Shown: positions 19,259 through 29,998, numbered from the stretch's first letter. The stretch is DNA of 64,000 nucleotides from Deltaproteobacteria bacterium (GCA_020852955.1 JADYZW010000027.1:48551-112550); one strand, 5' to 3'. The notes: generated from the sequence alone by a model not told the origin. Made by a program: numbers and translations.

Positions 19259-20428
19259 GTGAACATCCACGAGTTCCAGGCGAAGGAGATCCTCGAGCGC
19301 TACGGCGTGCCCGTGCTGAAGCGCGGCGTCGCGCGCACCCCCGAGGAGGCGGCCGCGGTCGCGCAGAAGCTCGGCGGCACGGTGGTGGTGAAGGCGCAGA
19401 TCCATGCCGGCGGCCGGGGCAAGGCCGGCGGCGTGAAGGTCGTCCCGAATCCGGAGAAGGCGGCCGAGTTCGCGAAGAGGCTCCTCGGGAAGCCGCTGGT
19501 CACGCACCAGACCGGGCCGGACGGACGGATCGTCCGCCAGGTGCTTCTCGAGAGCGGCTGCGAGATCGCGCGCGAGCTCTATCTCGGCGTCGTCGTCGAT
19601 CGCGCGACCGGCAAGGTCGGGGTCATCGCGTCGCCCGAGGGCGGGGTCGAGATCGAAGAGGTCGCGGCCAAGACGCCCGACAGGATCTTCCACGAGACGA
19701 TCGATCCGACGATCGGCTTCGCGCCCTACCAGGGCCGCCGCCTGGCGTTCCGCCTCGGGCTGCCGAAGGAGCTGGTGAACACGGCGGCCGCCTTCTTCGC
19801 GGCCGTGACGCGGGCCTTCCAGGAGTGCGACGCGTCGATGGTCGAGATCAATCCGCTCGTCGTCACCAGGAGCGGGGAACTCCTCGCGCTCGACGCCAAG
19901 GTCAGCCTCGACGACAACGCGCTCTTCCGCCACGCCGATCTCCGGGCGTACCGCGACGTCCACGAAGAGGATCCGCGCGAAACCGAGGCCGCCAAGTACG
20001 ACCTCAGCTACATCGCGCTCTCCGGCGACATCGGCTGCATGGTGAACGGCGCCGGGCTCGCGATGGCGACCATGGACATCGTGAAGCACGCGGGCGGCGA
20101 GCCGGCGAACTTCCTCGACGTCGGCGGCGGCGCCGACCAGAAGAAGGTGGCGGAGGCCTTCCGCATCCTGCTCTCCGACGCCAGTGTGAAGGCGATCTTC
20201 ATCAACGTGTTCGGCGGCATCCTGCGCTGCGACGTGTTCGCGGAGGGCGTGGTCGCCGCGGCGAAGGAGGTCGGCCTCTCGGTGCCCCTCGTCGTCCGCA
20301 TGGAGGGCACCAACGTGGAGCGCGGGAAGGAGATCCTGAAGGCGTCCGGGCTCGCGATCGAGTCGGCGGGCGACATGGCCGAGGGCGCGACGCTCGCCGT
20401 CGCGGCGGCGAAGCGGGGGTCCAGATGA
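19259..20428 (+). CDS. sucC: Succinyl-CoA synthetase beta subunit (ADP/GDP-forming)
   Basis: A 389-residue ATP-grasp subunit that binds the nucleotide and succinate. Typical features are the N-terminal [64 protein letters not shown] and [17 protein letters not shown]. Start GTG 19259. The stop overlaps the sucD start by ATGA, which would help make the two subunits in equal amounts. Confidence 0.97.
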   Translation: MNIHEFQAKEILERYGVPVLKRGVARTPEEAAAVAQKLGGTVVVKAQIHAGGRGKAGGVKVVPNPEKAAEFAKRLLGKPLVTHQTGPDGRIVRQVLLESGCEIARELYLGVVVDRATGKVGVIASPEGGVEIEEVAAKTPDRIFHETIDPTIGFAPYQGRRLAFRLGLPKELVNTAAAFFAAVTRAFQECDASMVEINPLVVTRSGELLALDAKVSLDDNALFRHADLRAYRDVHEEDPRETEAAKYDLSYIALSGDIGCMVNGAGLAMATMDIVKHAGGEPANFLDVGGGADQKKVAEAFRILLSDASVKAIFINVFGGILRCDVFAEGVVAAAKEVGLSVPLVVRMEGTNVERGKEILKASGLAIESAGDMAEGATLAVAAAKRGSR

Positions 20429-21297
20429 GCATCCTCGTCGATCGCGGCACGCGCGTCATCGTCCAGGGACTGACCGGGGCGACGGGCCAGTTCCACGCCA
20501 AGGCGTGCCGCGCGTACGGCACCCAGGTCGTCGGCGGCGTCACGCCGGGGAAGGGCGGCACCGACTTCGAAGGTTTTCCCATCTTCGACACCGTCGAGCA
20601 GGCCGTGAAGGAGACCGGCGCGAATTGCTCGCTGATCTTCGTCCCGCCGCCGTTCGCCGCCGACGCCATCATGGAGGCCGCCGACGCCGGCATGCCGCTC
20701 GCGATCTGCATCACCGAGGGGGTGCCGACGCTCGACATGGTGCGCTGCATGCAGTTCCTGAAGGGCCGCACGACCCGTCTCGTCGGCCCGAACTGCCCGG
20801 GCCTCATCACACCGGGGCAGGCCAAGATCGGCATCATGCCCGGGTACATCCACACGCCCGGGACGGTCGGGGTCGTGTCGCGGAGCGGCACGCTCACCTA
20901 CGAGGCCGTCCACCAGCTCACCCAGCTCGGCATCGGCCAGTCGACGTGCGTCGGCATCGGCGGCGACCCGATCATCGGCACCGGCTTCATCGACGTGCTC
21001 CGGCTCTACCAGGACGACGCCGGCACGGACGGCATCATCCTGATCGGCGAGATCGGCGGCAGCGCCGAGGAAGAGGCGGCGGCGTTCATCAAGCAACACG
21101 TCTCCAAGCCCGTCACCGTCTTCATCGCGGGCCAGACGGCCCCCAAGGGGAAGCGCATGGGCCACGCCGGCGCCATCATCGCCGGCGGCGCCGGCACGGC
21201 GGCCGACAAGATGAAGGCGTTCGAGGCCGCAGGCGCGCGCGTGGTGAAGAGCGCCGCCGAGCTCGGCAAGGCGATGGCGGCGGCGCTCGGCCGCTGA
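20425..21297 (+). CDS. sucD: Succinyl-CoA synthetase alpha subunit
   Basis: A 290-residue CoA-binding subunit. The N-terminal Rossmann part reads [15 protein letters not shown], and [10 protein letters not shown] follows. The active-site His that becomes phosphorylated is residue 247 within [10 protein letters not shown]. With sucC it interconverts succinyl-CoA and succinate with substrate-level phosphorylation. The length matches E. coli SucD (289 aa). Translation is coupled to sucC. ndk follows after 34 bases with its own GAGGAGA ribosome-binding site. Confidence 0.97.
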   Translation: MSILVDRGTRVIVQGLTGATGQFHAKACRAYGTQVVGGVTPGKGGTDFEGFPIFDTVEQAVKETGANCSLIFVPPPFAADAIMEAADAGMPLAICITEGVPTLDMVRCMQFLKGRTTRLVGPNCPGLITPGQAKIGIMPGYIHTPGTVGVVSRSGTLTYEAVHQLTQLGIGQSTCVGIGGDPIIGTGFIDVLRLYQDDAGTDGIILIGEIGGSAEEEAAAFIKQHVSKPVTVFIAGQTAPKGKRMGHAGAIIAGGAGTAADKMKAFEAAGARVVKSAAELGKAMAAALGR

Positions 21298-21331
21298 CCC
21301 GGCACCCATTTCGTTTCGAGGAGACGTCGCA

Positions 21332-21760
21332 ATGGCGAGACAGAGAACGTTGGCGATCGTGAAGCCCGATGCCGTGAAGCGGAACCTGATCGGCGAGGTG
21401 ATCCGCCGCATCGAGCAGAGCGGCTTGCAGGTGGCGGCGGCGCGCTTCCTGCAGCTCAGCACGGCGGATGCCGAGGGCTTCTACGCCGTCCACCGGGAGC
21501 GGCCCTTCTTCGGGAGCCTCGTCGCCTACATGTGCTCGGGTCCCGTGATGGTGCTGGCGCTCGAGGGCGACGACGCGATCAAGCGCTGGCGCGATCTCAT
21601 GGGCGCGACCGATCCCGCGAAGGCGGCGCCCGGCACCATCCGCAAGGACCTGGGGCAGAGCGTCGAGGCGAACGCGACGCACGGCTCCGACGCCCCCGAG
21701 ACGGCGGCGGTCGAGATCGCGTACTTTTTCCGCACGCTCGAGGTCGTCGCGCGCGGGTGA
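21332..21760 (+). CDS. ndk: Nucleoside diphosphate kinase
   Basis: A 142-residue enzyme that moves gamma phosphates between nucleoside di- and triphosphates through a phospho-histidine. The start [20 protein letters not shown] is typical, and the catalytic His is residue 117 in NATHGSD. Location immediately after sucCD makes sense, because the NTP formed by succinyl-CoA synthetase can be exchanged by Ndk. The stop overlaps the following membrane-protein start by GTGA. Confidence 0.97.
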   Translation: MARQRTLAIVKPDAVKRNLIGEVIRRIEQSGLQVAAARFLQLSTADAEGFYAVHRERPFFGSLVAYMCSGPVMVLALEGDDAIKRWRDLMGATDPAKAAPGTIRKDLGQSVEANATHGSDAPETAAVEIAYFFRTLEVVARG

Positions 21761-23244
21761 CCCTCCCGGCGCCGACGTCCGCGGCGCCGGCCGCGGCGAT
21801 CCCGATGACGGCGTTCGGCGGCGTCGCGCGCCCGGCGATGCCGGAGCCCCACGGTGCGCGCGATGCGCTCGCGCTCTTGTTCACGGTCGTCGCCGTCTAC
21901 TGGCTCACCTGTCCCGGGGCGACGGCCTACGACCAGTACAGCCGCTTCGCCGACGCGCTGCTGCACGGGAGCCTGTCGCTCTCGGCGCGACCGCCGCATC
22001 TCGAGATGGCCGAATACGGCGGCCGCGCCTACTTCACGAACCCTCCCACGCCCGCGATCCTGATCGCGCCCTTCCTCTGGATCGCCGAGCGCGAGCCGCT
22101 GCGAAGCTGGCTCGTCGCCCGTAACGGCGGGTGGGATCTGCCGTTCGGGTGGTTCCAGACCGGCCTTTCGATCGCCTGCGGCGCCCTCGCGACGGTGTTC
22201 GCCCGGCTCGCGCTCGGGCGCATCCCGGTCTCGCGCCTGGCCGCCAATCTCGGCGCGATCCTCTTCGCGTTCGGCGGCATCCACTGGTACCACGCGACGA
22301 TCGGTTCGGTCTGGTACCTCGCCCAGATCGTCCACGGGATGTTCCTGTGGATCCTCGTCTGGGAGTGGTTCGGCAAGGCGCGCCCCCTCCTGATCGGCAC
22401 GTGCCTCGCGTTCGCTTTCTGGTGCCGCATGGAGACGCTGGTCGCCATGCCGTTCGCGCTCGTGCCGCTCGCCAGCCATTGGCTGCACCCGCGCACCGAC
22501 GAGATCGTCCCGCGGCCGCGTCTCGGGTGGCTCGTCAAGTTCGCGCTGCCGATCGTGGCGGTGCTCGCGCTCAACTCCGCATATAACTACGCGCGCTTCG
22601 GGGTCTTCGGCAACGCGGCCTACGAGGTGTTGATCAACAAGGGGAAAGGCGATCCGCTTTTTCCGAAGGGCCTCATGCACTGGTCGTACTGGCCCGGGCA
22701 CGTGTACGTGCTGTTCAATGCCAAACCGCTCTTCTACGACGAATACCCGTGGATCCTCTCGGGCGTCGGTGGCCTGTCGTGGTGGTACACCACCCCGGCC
22801 TTCCTCTACGCGCTGAAGGCGCCCTGGGATCGCTGGACCCTCGGGTGCTGGGTCGGGATCCTGCTGTTCCTCGGCATCCTCTTCCAGTTCGGCGGCACCG
22901 GCATGACGCAGCTCGGCTATCGCTTCGCGCTCGACTTCTACGCGCCCCTCACGGTCCTCACGGTCCGCGGCATGGACCAGGGCCTGTCCGACGCGGCGCA
23001 CCCGATCCGAGGCCGGCTCGCGTGGATCCTCTCGTCGCTGGTGGCGGCCGTCGCGGTGTGGTTCGCGCCCTGGGCGCAGGCGCGACCGTGGTCCTGGGTG
23101 GCGGCGGTCCTCCTCGTCGGGTTCGTCTTCGACACGACGCGGCCGATCCGTCCCTGGCACGTCGCCTTGATCCTGGCCTGCGTCGCCGTCAACGCCTGGT
23201 GGACGATCTCGCTGAATCTCCTGAACCTCGGACGCCTCTTCTGA
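21757..23244 (+). CDS. Polytopic membrane protein, possibly GT-C-like
   Basis: A 495-residue protein with about ten hydrophobic segments. Near the N-terminus, after the first membrane segment, it has a loop [27 protein letters not shown]. An acidic residue in the first extracytoplasmic loop followed by aromatic residues recalls GT-C glycosyltransferases such as the PMT/ArnT group. Later loops contain [17 protein letters not shown] and [13 protein letters not shown]. No definite family is recognised and the function is unknown. Start GTG 21757 overlaps the ndk stop, though membership of the TCA operon may be only positional. A methyltransferase follows after 16 bases. Confidence 0.7.
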   Translation: MTLPAPTSAAPAAAIPMTAFGGVARPAMPEPHGARDALALLFTVVAVYWLTCPGATAYDQYSRFADALLHGSLSLSARPPHLEMAEYGGRAYFTNPPTPAILIAPFLWIAEREPLRSWLVARNGGWDLPFGWFQTGLSIACGALATVFARLALGRIPVSRLAANLGAILFAFGGIHWYHATIGSVWYLAQIVHGMFLWILVWEWFGKARPLLIGTCLAFAFWCRMETLVAMPFALVPLASHWLHPRTDEIVPRPRLGWLVKFALPIVAVLALNSAYNYARFGVFGNAAYEVLINKGKGDPLFPKGLMHWSYWPGHVYVLFNAKPLFYDEYPWILSGVGGLSWWYTTPAFLYALKAPWDRWTLGCWVGILLFLGILFQFGGTGMTQLGYRFALDFYAPLTVLTVRGMDQGLSDAAHPIRGRLAWILSSLVAAVAVWFAPWAQARPWSWVAAVLLVGFVFDTTRPIRPWHVALILACVAVNAWWTISLNLLNLGRLF

Positions 23245-23260
23245 GGCGAGCGGGTACGTC

Positions 23261-24148
23261 GTGAGGGGAGCCCCCGAGCTCGAGCGCGTCGCCTGCCCGC
23301 TCTGCGAGGGCCGCGACGAGGCGCCTTTTCGCATCAAGGACGGCTTCGCGATCGTTCGCTGCCGCGGGTGCGGCCTGGTCTACGTGAACCCGCGACTGCC
23401 GATTGGCGACCTCGAGCGGCTCTACGGCGAGCAGGTCATCTCGCCCGCCGCGTATTACGTGCGCACCGAAGCGCAGGACGAGCGGTCCTTCGCCGAGCGC
23501 ATCTCCCTGATCGAGCGCTGGCGTCCGCCGGGCCGGCTACTGGACCTCGGCTGCGGGCCGGGTACGTTCTCGGCGGCCGCGCGAGCGCGCGGCTGGACGA
23601 CCCTCGGGCTCGAGATCAACGCGACGTCGGTCGCCCATTGCCGGAGTCGCGGCCTCGACGTCATCGGCGGCGCGTTCCCGCACCCGGCGCTCCGCGGCGA
23701 GACGTTCGACGCCGTGGCCATGAACGACTTCCTCGAGCACCTCGCCGATCCGCTCGGCGCGTTGCGGACCGTGCGCTCGCTGCTCGCTCCGGACGGCGTC
23801 GTGTTCATCTCGACGCCCGACGTCGGCGCCGCGATGGCGCGCCTGACGGGGGTCCGCTGGCTGCACCTCAAGCCGAACGAGCACCTCGTGTACTTCGATC
23901 GGCGGACGATCCGCCGCGCCCTCGACGCCGCCGGGTTCCGCGTCGTCCACGTGCGGTCGATCGGCCGCGTCCGGAATCTCGGGGTCGCGCTCGAGAAGGT
24001 CGCGGCGTACGGCGAGCTGCCGAGCCGCGCCGCGCGCATGCTGGTGCCGCGGGCGCTCGCCGACCGCGTGAATCTGCCCATCAACCCCGGCGACGAGATG
24101 GCGGTGCTCGCGGTACCGAGGGGGGGAGATCGGGGGGGCCGCCCGTGA
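23261..24148 (+). CDS. Zinc-ribbon class I SAM-dependent methyltransferase
   Basis: A 295-residue protein with an N-terminal four-cysteine ribbon (CPLCEGRDE, then VRCRGCGLVYVNPR) and a Rossmann methyltransferase. Motif I is LLDLGCGPGTFSAAA and the later MNDFLEHLADPL is also typical. The last third, WLHLKPNEHLVYFDRRTI, is shared by sugar O-methyltransferases in polysaccharide clusters. It is a paralogue of the C-terminal half of the fusion protein at 9721. Start GTG 23261. The neighbouring membrane proteins suggest a role in an envelope glycan; the substrate is unknown. Confidence 0.82.
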   Translation: MRGAPELERVACPLCEGRDEAPFRIKDGFAIVRCRGCGLVYVNPRLPIGDLERLYGEQVISPAAYYVRTEAQDERSFAERISLIERWRPPGRLLDLGCGPGTFSAAARARGWTTLGLEINATSVAHCRSRGLDVIGGAFPHPALRGETFDAVAMNDFLEHLADPLGALRTVRSLLAPDGVVFISTPDVGAAMARLTGVRWLHLKPNEHLVYFDRRTIRRALDAAGFRVVHVRSIGRVRNLGVALEKVAAYGELPSRAARMLVPRALADRVNLPINPGDEMAVLAVPRGGDRGGRP

Positions 24149-24342
24149 CGCTCCTCGACATCGCGGCCGAAGTGTGTGACCTCACGAGGCCATGCTCGCC
24201 GTGACGGCGTCTGGCGCCAGGAGGGCGCTCCTCGCGTCCGCCTTGCGGCGGAGGGCGTGCTCCGGGACCGCCACGCACGCAACGTTCGCGTCGCTGCCAC
24301 CGGCGCGGATCCGTCACACGTCGGGCTGAGCGGGAAGCGACC

Positions 24343-26496
24343 GTGCCGCGCATGCGATCGCTCGTGGACGCGCTCGTCGTCCTCGTCCTCGTCGGCACGA
24401 GCCTGGCGCTGCTCGACGGCGCGCCGGCCGAGCACATCTTCCGGCAGCACTTCTGGCCCGAGTTCTGGGAGGTCCTGCCGCGGACCCTTTTCGCCGCGGT
24501 CAAGGTCTGGACCTTCTGGCTCCTCGCGAGCGGGCTCCTCGCGGCGTTGCTGCTGCGGCTCGAGCCCCGGCTCGGCCGGGTGGACGCGGTCGTGGGCGGA
24601 GCGTTCGGGCTCTGGGCCTGCGCGTACCTCTTCGCCAACCTCCTCGGACCGATCGGCCTCTTCCGCGGCTGGACCGTCTGGCTCGGCCTCGCCGCGGTTG
24701 CCTTCGGGCTCCGGCGGCTCGGTCCGCCGGCGGTGGCGCGGCGGGCGCCGGCGCCCGGGATGCGGCTGACGCTCCTCGCTTTCCTGTTGATCCTCCCCAC
24801 GACGCTGCTCCTCCAGCTCGGCGCGCCCGTTCCTCCGTTCATGGACGTCCTCGCCACGCCGTCGTCGGCGCAACGCATCGTCACCTTCGGGCGCTACCTC
24901 CCGTTCGACAACGATCCCTACGGATACTGGGACGCGGCCTCGCAGTGCCCGGGCAACGAACTGCTTTACGCGCTGCTCGCGCTCGCCACCTTCACGGACC
25001 CGGCCGTGCTGGCGCAAACCGCCTCGATGGTGCCGATCATGGGGCTGCTCATCCTCGGCACCTACCGCCTCGGGAAGTCGATCGGCGGCGACGCCGTCGG
25101 CGGCATGGCGGCGCTCTTCCTCTTCGCGACCGTGCTCCCGCGCGTGATTGCCTACCTGCACGGACGCTCGGTCACCTTCGCGCTGGTCGCCGCCGGGCTC
25201 GGGCTGCTGCTCGACCGCCGCCGCGTTCCGGCGCGCCAGGCGCTCGCCGCCGTGCTCCTCGGGACCGCGGTGGCGTCGCACGCCATCATCGGCTTCTTCG
25301 GCATGGTCGTCGCCGCCGGCTCGGTCGTCTTCTGGCTGCTCGCCGGACAACCCGGGGCGTTCGTGGCGGGTATCGGAACGCTCGCGGCCGCCTCCCTCTT
25401 CGCCCTGCCGGAGATCGCGATCGGGCTCCGCCTCCCGGTGCCGTATCCGCTGCTGCCCGTGGCGCAGATCGCCGGGATCGGTCTGGCGGTGGTCTCGGCC
25501 CGTGCGCTGGCGCGGTATCCCGACCGCGATCACTGGATCGGACGCTGGCTGCGCCGGGCCCTCGCGGCCGCCGGCGTCGCGCTCCTCGTGCGGCACGCGC
25601 CGCCGTTCGAGGTGCTCGTCGTCCAGTGGGCGCGCCTGCCGACGCTCTACTTCGGCGCCTGCGCCGGCCTGCTCGCGATGCTCTGGATGGACCGCACCCG
25701 GGGCCGGGTGCAGCTCGCGCCGATCGCGGTCGCCCTCCTGTTCGGGATCGGCCTCGACTACGTCTCGCGTCAGTGGTGGACGTATTTCAGCGACGGCAAG
25801 GTGCAGACGGCGGTCGAGGACTTCTACCACAAGATCGACTACTGGCTGCCTTACGTCCTGATCTTTCCGACCGCCTGCCTCGCGGCGTGGGTCGCGGAAC
25901 GCCTCTCGCTGCGGCTCGCCGCCTACGCGGTGCTCGCCGTCCTGCTGATCCCCTGGAAGGATCGCCACGAGCACCCCGACCCGAACTACCATCAGCACGC
26001 GATCGTGGAAGCGTGGGGGTATCAGCTCGAGATGGCGAAGTGCGGCTACTGGGGCGCGACCGGCCACCGGCGCTGGGCGCAGAGCCCGGCCGAGCTCGCG
26101 CTTGCCGACGTCCTGCGCGCCGAGGTCGCGGCGGGCCGTATCACGCTCGACACGCACGTCGTGCAGCTCGGCCCGTACATCCTGCTCTACCAGGACAACG
26201 TCGTGTTCGCGCTCTACACCGGCATCACCTCCGACGGCTACGTCGCCGGATACCTCTTCGACCGCAGCATCGCGGGCGGCCGCCTGCGCCCCGCCGAGCG
26301 GTTCCTCGCGCGCCTCGCCGAGCGTCCGCCCTACGTGGTCGTGCACGAGAGCACCAAGAACGGGACGCGCCTCTTCGACGCGATGCCTCCCCTCCCGGGG
26401 GATGCGTTCGCCGCGTACGACGAGATCTACGCCGCCGACGGTGTCCGGCTCTACCGCGCGAAGAGCCTCGCGCCGGGATCCGCGACGACGTCCTGA
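24343..26496 (+). CDS. Large polytopic membrane protein of unknown function (paralogue A)
   Basis: A 717-residue integral membrane protein with at least 12 hydrophobic segments and a soluble C-terminal domain of about 150 residues. After the fourth membrane region, a loop reads PPFMDVLATPSSAQRIVTF, followed by FDNDPYGYWDAASQCPGNE. The C-terminal part contains EVAAGRITLDTHVVQLG and a stretch that may bind a sugar. The same blocks occur in the convergent gene at 26527-28644, so the two are paralogues. A GT-C-like transferase or flippase is possible, but no signature proves it. Start GTG 24343; an ATG at 24352 is an alternative. Upstream, 24149-24342 holds nothing I recognise. Confidence 0.7.
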   Translation: MPRMRSLVDALVVLVLVGTSLALLDGAPAEHIFRQHFWPEFWEVLPRTLFAAVKVWTFWLLASGLLAALLLRLEPRLGRVDAVVGGAFGLWACAYLFANLLGPIGLFRGWTVWLGLAAVAFGLRRLGPPAVARRAPAPGMRLTLLAFLLILPTTLLLQLGAPVPPFMDVLATPSSAQRIVTFGRYLPFDNDPYGYWDAASQCPGNELLYALLALATFTDPAVLAQTASMVPIMGLLILGTYRLGKSIGGDAVGGMAALFLFATVLPRVIAYLHGRSVTFALVAAGLGLLLDRRRVPARQALAAVLLGTAVASHAIIGFFGMVVAAGSVVFWLLAGQPGAFVAGIGTLAAASLFALPEIAIGLRLPVPYPLLPVAQIAGIGLAVVSARALARYPDRDHWIGRWLRRALAAAGVALLVRHAPPFEVLVVQWARLPTLYFGACAGLLAMLWMDRTRGRVQLAPIAVALLFGIGLDYVSRQWWTYFSDGKVQTAVEDFYHKIDYWLPYVLIFPTACLAAWVAERLSLRLAAYAVLAVLLIPWKDRHEHPDPNYHQHAIVEAWGYQLEMAKCGYWGATGHRRWAQSPAELALADVLRAEVAAGRITLDTHVVQLGPYILLYQDNVVFALYTGITSDGYVAGYLFDRSIAGGRLRPAERFLARLAERPPYVVVHESTKNGTRLFDAMPPLPGDAFAAYDEIYAADGVRLYRAKSLAPGSATTS

Positions 26497-26526
26497 CGCG
26501 GGCCGCTTCCGCACGGCGTCCGAGGA

Positions 26527-28644
26527 TCATCGGTCGCGGTGGAGGCGAAACAACGTGAGGCGCGGCGCGCTCGCGAGCACTTCGTACGCGCTCAGGCCGT
26601 CGAACCGCTCGCGCGGGTACTCCTCGATGAGCACGTACTTCGGGTGTGCCGCGAGGAGCTCGGGGACGGCGTCGAGCCCGCGGCTCCGGCCGCCGACGGT
26701 CCAGATGCTGTTCGGATCCCAGCGCGGCGTGACCAGGTCGACGGACACGCCGGTCGCCAGCGCGACCTCGATGCCCGTCGACTGCGTCACGTGGAGCACG
26801 TGCGTATGGTAGCCGAGGCGTCCGGCCGCGACCTCCTCGCGTAGCGCCCGGTTCACGACGTCCCATCGCTGGTCGACGACCCAGCGGCGGTCCGGGTAGC
26901 CCGCGAAGTAGCCGCGGGCGGCGTTCCCCAGATTGAACCCGATGCTCTCGGCGATCGAGAGCTCGGACGCGTCGTAGTCCAGGTGCTCCTTCACCTGGCG
27001 AACGGGGTACACGGTGAGCGCGAGCACCATGGCGAGCGCCGCCGTCCGGCCGAGCTGCCGCGCCAGGGCGGCGAAGAGTATCCCGGCCGCCAGCGCCAGC
27101 CAGTACGGCGTCCAGTAGTAGAGCATCTTGGTGGTCACCTCGGAGGCGAGCGACCGCATCTCGAGGGTACCCTGGAACCGGACCGGGTCGGCGAGCGCGT
27201 GCGCCGCGACCCCGATCCAGAGGGCGAGCGCGGGAACCGTCGCCGGCGCGCGGCGCCGGTCGCGCCAGGCGAGCGCGGCCCCCGCCAGGAGGCCGAGGCC
27301 GCCGAGCATCGTGAGGATCGCGTACTCGTGCCAGTCGTCGGTGAAGAAGTCCGATTGACGCCGCGCGTGCAGCCAGAGCGCCACCGCCGGCAGCGGCAGC
27401 ACCGCGAGGAGGTTCGCCGCGGCGACCGCGCGCGGCGACCGGCGCCGCGCGCCGCTCGCTCCGCGCGCCGCCGCCGCGAGCACGGCGACACCGCTCCCGG
27501 CGATCACCGGGAGCACCCAGAGCGGCGTCGCGTACGCGAGGCCGATGGCCACCTGCGGGAGCGCGAGCGCGACCGCGCCGACGAACACGGCCGTGAAGAC
27601 GGCGAACCCGTGGCGGCGATCGATCATCTCGACGACCGCCGTGACGCCGGCGACGAGGAGCCCGAGCGCGCCGATCAGCGGGTTCACCGTCACGGCGATC
27701 CCGAGACCGGCACCGCCGACGGCGGCCTTGCCGGGCCGACGCTCGCGGTGTCCGAGGAGCAGCAGGGCCAGCCCGGCGGCGGCGAGCGCGAAGGCGAGGG
27801 CGGTGCCGCGGGCGTCCGCCGTCCTACGCCAGACGAAGGTCTGCAGGAGGAAGAGGGCGGCGAAGCCCCCCGTCAGGCTGCCGCCGACCGTGCGCCCGAG
27901 GAGGTAGATCGCGAGGATCTGGAACCCGCCGAGCGCGACCATCGTCGACGTGATGCCGAGCGAGGCGGGAACGCCTCCGATCAGGCTCACCCAGGAGAAG
28001 AACGCGTCGCTCCCAGCGACCTGACGCGTCGGCGCCCACAATCCGGCTGCGTCGTTCGCGAAGGCATCGTAGAAATGGAAGGTCACGATCTTCTGCACCG
28101 ACGCCACGTAGGGGAGCACGTCCATGAAGGGCGAGACCGGGGAGGCGAGCTGGAGGAGGAGAAGGCTCGGCGTCACGAGCGCGAAGGCCAGGAGCGCGAC
28201 CGGCCGTCCCGGCCGCGCGCGCCACGGCGACGCCGCGCCGGAGCCGACTGCGACCGCCGCGACGACGACCGCGGCGAGCGCGAGGCGCGCGACGAGGGGG
28301 CGGTACAGCCCGAGCGGTCCGAGGGTCAGCAGGGCCACGTAGCTGCCGACCCAGAGCAGGATCAGCGCACCCGCCAGCGACTCCGACGGGCCCCAGCCGC
28401 CGCCGCACCGCCGGAGCCGACGCGCGAGCGCCCACACCGCCGCACCGAGCGCGAGCCACGTGACGAGCGCCGCCGGGCAGGTGTCGGCGGACACGGAGGC
28501 GGCGCCGGCGCGCGCCGCCTCCCAGTTCAACGCGAACGGCGACGTCCGCAAGCGGTAGCCGGCGACGAGCAGGAAGCCGGCCGCCATCGCCACCGCCGTC
28601 GCCGCGTCGCCTACGGACGTGCTCTTGGACCCCATGCGAACCAT
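26527..28644 (-). CDS. Large polytopic membrane protein of unknown function (paralogue B)
   Basis: A protein of about 705 residues with roughly 12 or more hydrophobic segments and a soluble C-terminus. It shares with the convergent gene at 24343 the loop SPFMDVLPYVASVQKIVTF, the following FANDAAGLW, and the C-terminal EVAAGRLGYHTHVLHV. The C-terminal part also contains DPNSIWTVGGRSRG. The stops of the two genes are only 30 bases apart. ATGs at 28644 and 28635 are both plausible starts, and a more distant in-frame ATG at 28698 has a non-hydrophobic, less family-like extension. The function is unknown; neighbours suggest an envelope glycan role. Confidence 0.68.
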   Translation of the reverse strand: MVRMGSKSTSVGDAATAVAMAAGFLLVAGYRLRTSPFALNWEAARAGAASVSADTCPAALVTWLALGAAVWALARRLRRCGGGWGPSESLAGALILLWVGSYVALLTLGPLGLYRPLVARLALAAVVVAAVAVGSGAASPWRARPGRPVALLAFALVTPSLLLLQLASPVSPFMDVLPYVASVQKIVTFHFYDAFANDAAGLWAPTRQVAGSDAFFSWVSLIGGVPASLGITSTMVALGGFQILAIYLLGRTVGGSLTGGFAALFLLQTFVWRRTADARGTALAFALAAAGLALLLLGHRERRPGKAAVGGAGLGIAVTVNPLIGALGLLVAGVTAVVEMIDRRHGFAVFTAVFVGAVALALPQVAIGLAYATPLWVLPVIAGSGVAVLAAAARGASGARRRSPRAVAAANLLAVLPLPAVALWLHARRQSDFFTDDWHEYAILTMLGGLGLLAGAALAWRDRRRAPATVPALALWIGVAAHALADPVRFQGTLEMRSLASEVTTKMLYYWTPYWLALAAGILFAALARQLGRTAALAMVLALTVYPVRQVKEHLDYDASELSIAESIGFNLGNAARGYFAGYPDRRWVVDQRWDVVNRALREEVAAGRLGYHTHVLHVTQSTGIEVALATGVSVDLVTPRWDPNSIWTVGGRSRGLDAVPELLAAHPKYVLIEEYPRERFDGLSAYEVLASAPRLTLFRLHRDR

Positions 28645-28744
28645 CGACGTTGCAATCGCGCGGCAGCGATATCCAATTCGTGCCGCCGCTTCCACCACCG
28701 GCAGACTGTCCGGTCCCGGACCGTTTCGCTATGCTGCCCCGGCC

Positions 28745-29998
28745 ATGAAGCTCGCCACCATGCGGCGGGTCGACTACTGGGTCGGCGTTCCGCTCTGTTT
28801 CCTTCTGACGCTCGTGGTGCGGCTCCTCGCGCGCCTGCGCGGAACGCGCGTCGGGGCCGCGCCGAGGAGGATCCTCTTCATCGAGCTCTCCGAAATGGGC
28901 AGCACCATCATCGCCTCCGCGATGATCCGCCGGGTCCAGGACCGCTACCGGGACGCCGAGCACTGCTTCTGCATCTTCCGGAAGAACGCGGCGAGCCTGC
29001 GCCTGCTCGGTCTCTTCCGCGAGGAGAGCATCTTCACGATCCGCGACGACTCGCTGACGCACATGGCGACCGATGCCTGGCGCTTCATGGGGTTCTGCCG
29101 TCGCGAGGGCATCGACACGGTGATCGACCTCGAACTGTTCTCGCGCATCTCCTCGCTCCTGAGCCTGCTCTCGGGCGCGACGACGCGGGTCGGCTTCCAC
29201 AACTACCGCGGCGAGGGCCTCTACCGAGGCGAGCACCTCACGCACCGGGTGAACTACAATTCGTACCATCACATGTCGCAGAACTTCCTGGCGCTGGTGG
29301 AGGCGCTCGACGCTCCCGACGAGATCCCGGCGCCGAAGCGGGTGATCCCGCCGCAGCCCCCGCCGGTCCGCGTGCCGCTCGATCCCGAGGCCTTCGCCTA
29401 CGTGCGGGCGGAGCTCCAGCGCTGCTACCCCCTCGCGGCGCAGCACCGCGTGATCGTCGTGAATCACGACGCCGGGAGCCTGCTCGCCATCCGGTCGTGG
29501 CCCGTCGAGCGGTACATCGCCTTGATCCAACGGCTGCTCGCAAACGATCCGCGCCGGGTCGTGGTGCTCATGGGCATCGCGGAGGCGGGCGATTCGGCGC
29601 GCGAGATCACCCGCCGCGTCGCCGAGGCGCGCTGCGTCGACTTCGTGGGCCGGACGCGGACGCTCACGGACGTGCTGCAGCTCTTTCACCAGAGCGATCT
29701 GCTGATCACGAACGACAGCGGACCCGCGCATTTCGCGACCCTCACGCCGATCAAGAGCATCACGCTCTACGGTCCGGAGACGCCGGTGCTCTACGGCACG
29801 CTCGGCGAGCACAACGTCGATCTCTTCGCCAAGCTGGCGTGCAGCCCGTGCCTGAGCGCGCTGAACCACCGGCACAGCCCGTGCGCCGACAACCGGTGCC
29901 TGCAGGCGATCACGGTCGATCAGGTGGTGCGTGAGGCCGAGCGCCTGCTCGCCATTCCCTCCACGCGCGTGACGTTGCCGACGGCGGTCGAGGCGTGA
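28745..29998 (+). CDS. Glycosyltransferase family 9 (heptosyltransferase-like)
   Basis: A 417-residue protein with one N-terminal hydrophobic segment (VGVPLCFLLTLVVRLLARL) followed by a GT-B-fold GT9 domain. Motifs include ILFIELSEMGSTIIASAMI near the start of the domain, VVNHDAGSLLAIRSWPVERY, and the donor site LLITNDSGPAHFATLTPIKS followed by LYGPETP. GT9 enzymes add heptose or related sugars to lipopolysaccharide core. Five cysteines near the C-terminus (CSPCLSALN, CADNRC) are unusual but occur in some GT9 proteins. Start ATG 28745; the stop overlaps rlmN by GTGA. Confidence 0.85.
   Translation: MKLATMRRVDYWVGVPLCFLLTLVVRLLARLRGTRVGAAPRRILFIELSEMGSTIIASAMIRRVQDRYRDAEHCFCIFRKNAASLRLLGLFREESIFTIRDDSLTHMATDAWRFMGFCRREGIDTVIDLELFSRISSLLSLLSGATTRVGFHNYRGEGLYRGEHLTHRVNYNSYHHMSQNFLALVEALDAPDEIPAPKRVIPPQPPPVRVPLDPEAFAYVRAELQRCYPLAAQHRVIVVNHDAGSLLAIRSWPVERYIALIQRLLANDPRRVVVLMGIAEAGDSAREITRRVAEARCVDFVGRTRTLTDVLQLFHQSDLLITNDSGPAHFATLTPIKSITLYGPETPVLYGTLGEHNVDLFAKLACSPCLSALNHRHSPCADNRCLQAITVDQVVREAERLLAIPSTRVTLPTAVEA

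Noticed and set aside
24145..24204. 19-codon frame MTLLDIAAEVCDLTRPCSP overlapping the methyltransferase stop by GTGA
   Set aside because: The overlap resembles real couplings in this genome and it could be the remnant of a broken gene, but the sequence after it gives no recognisable continuation in any frame.
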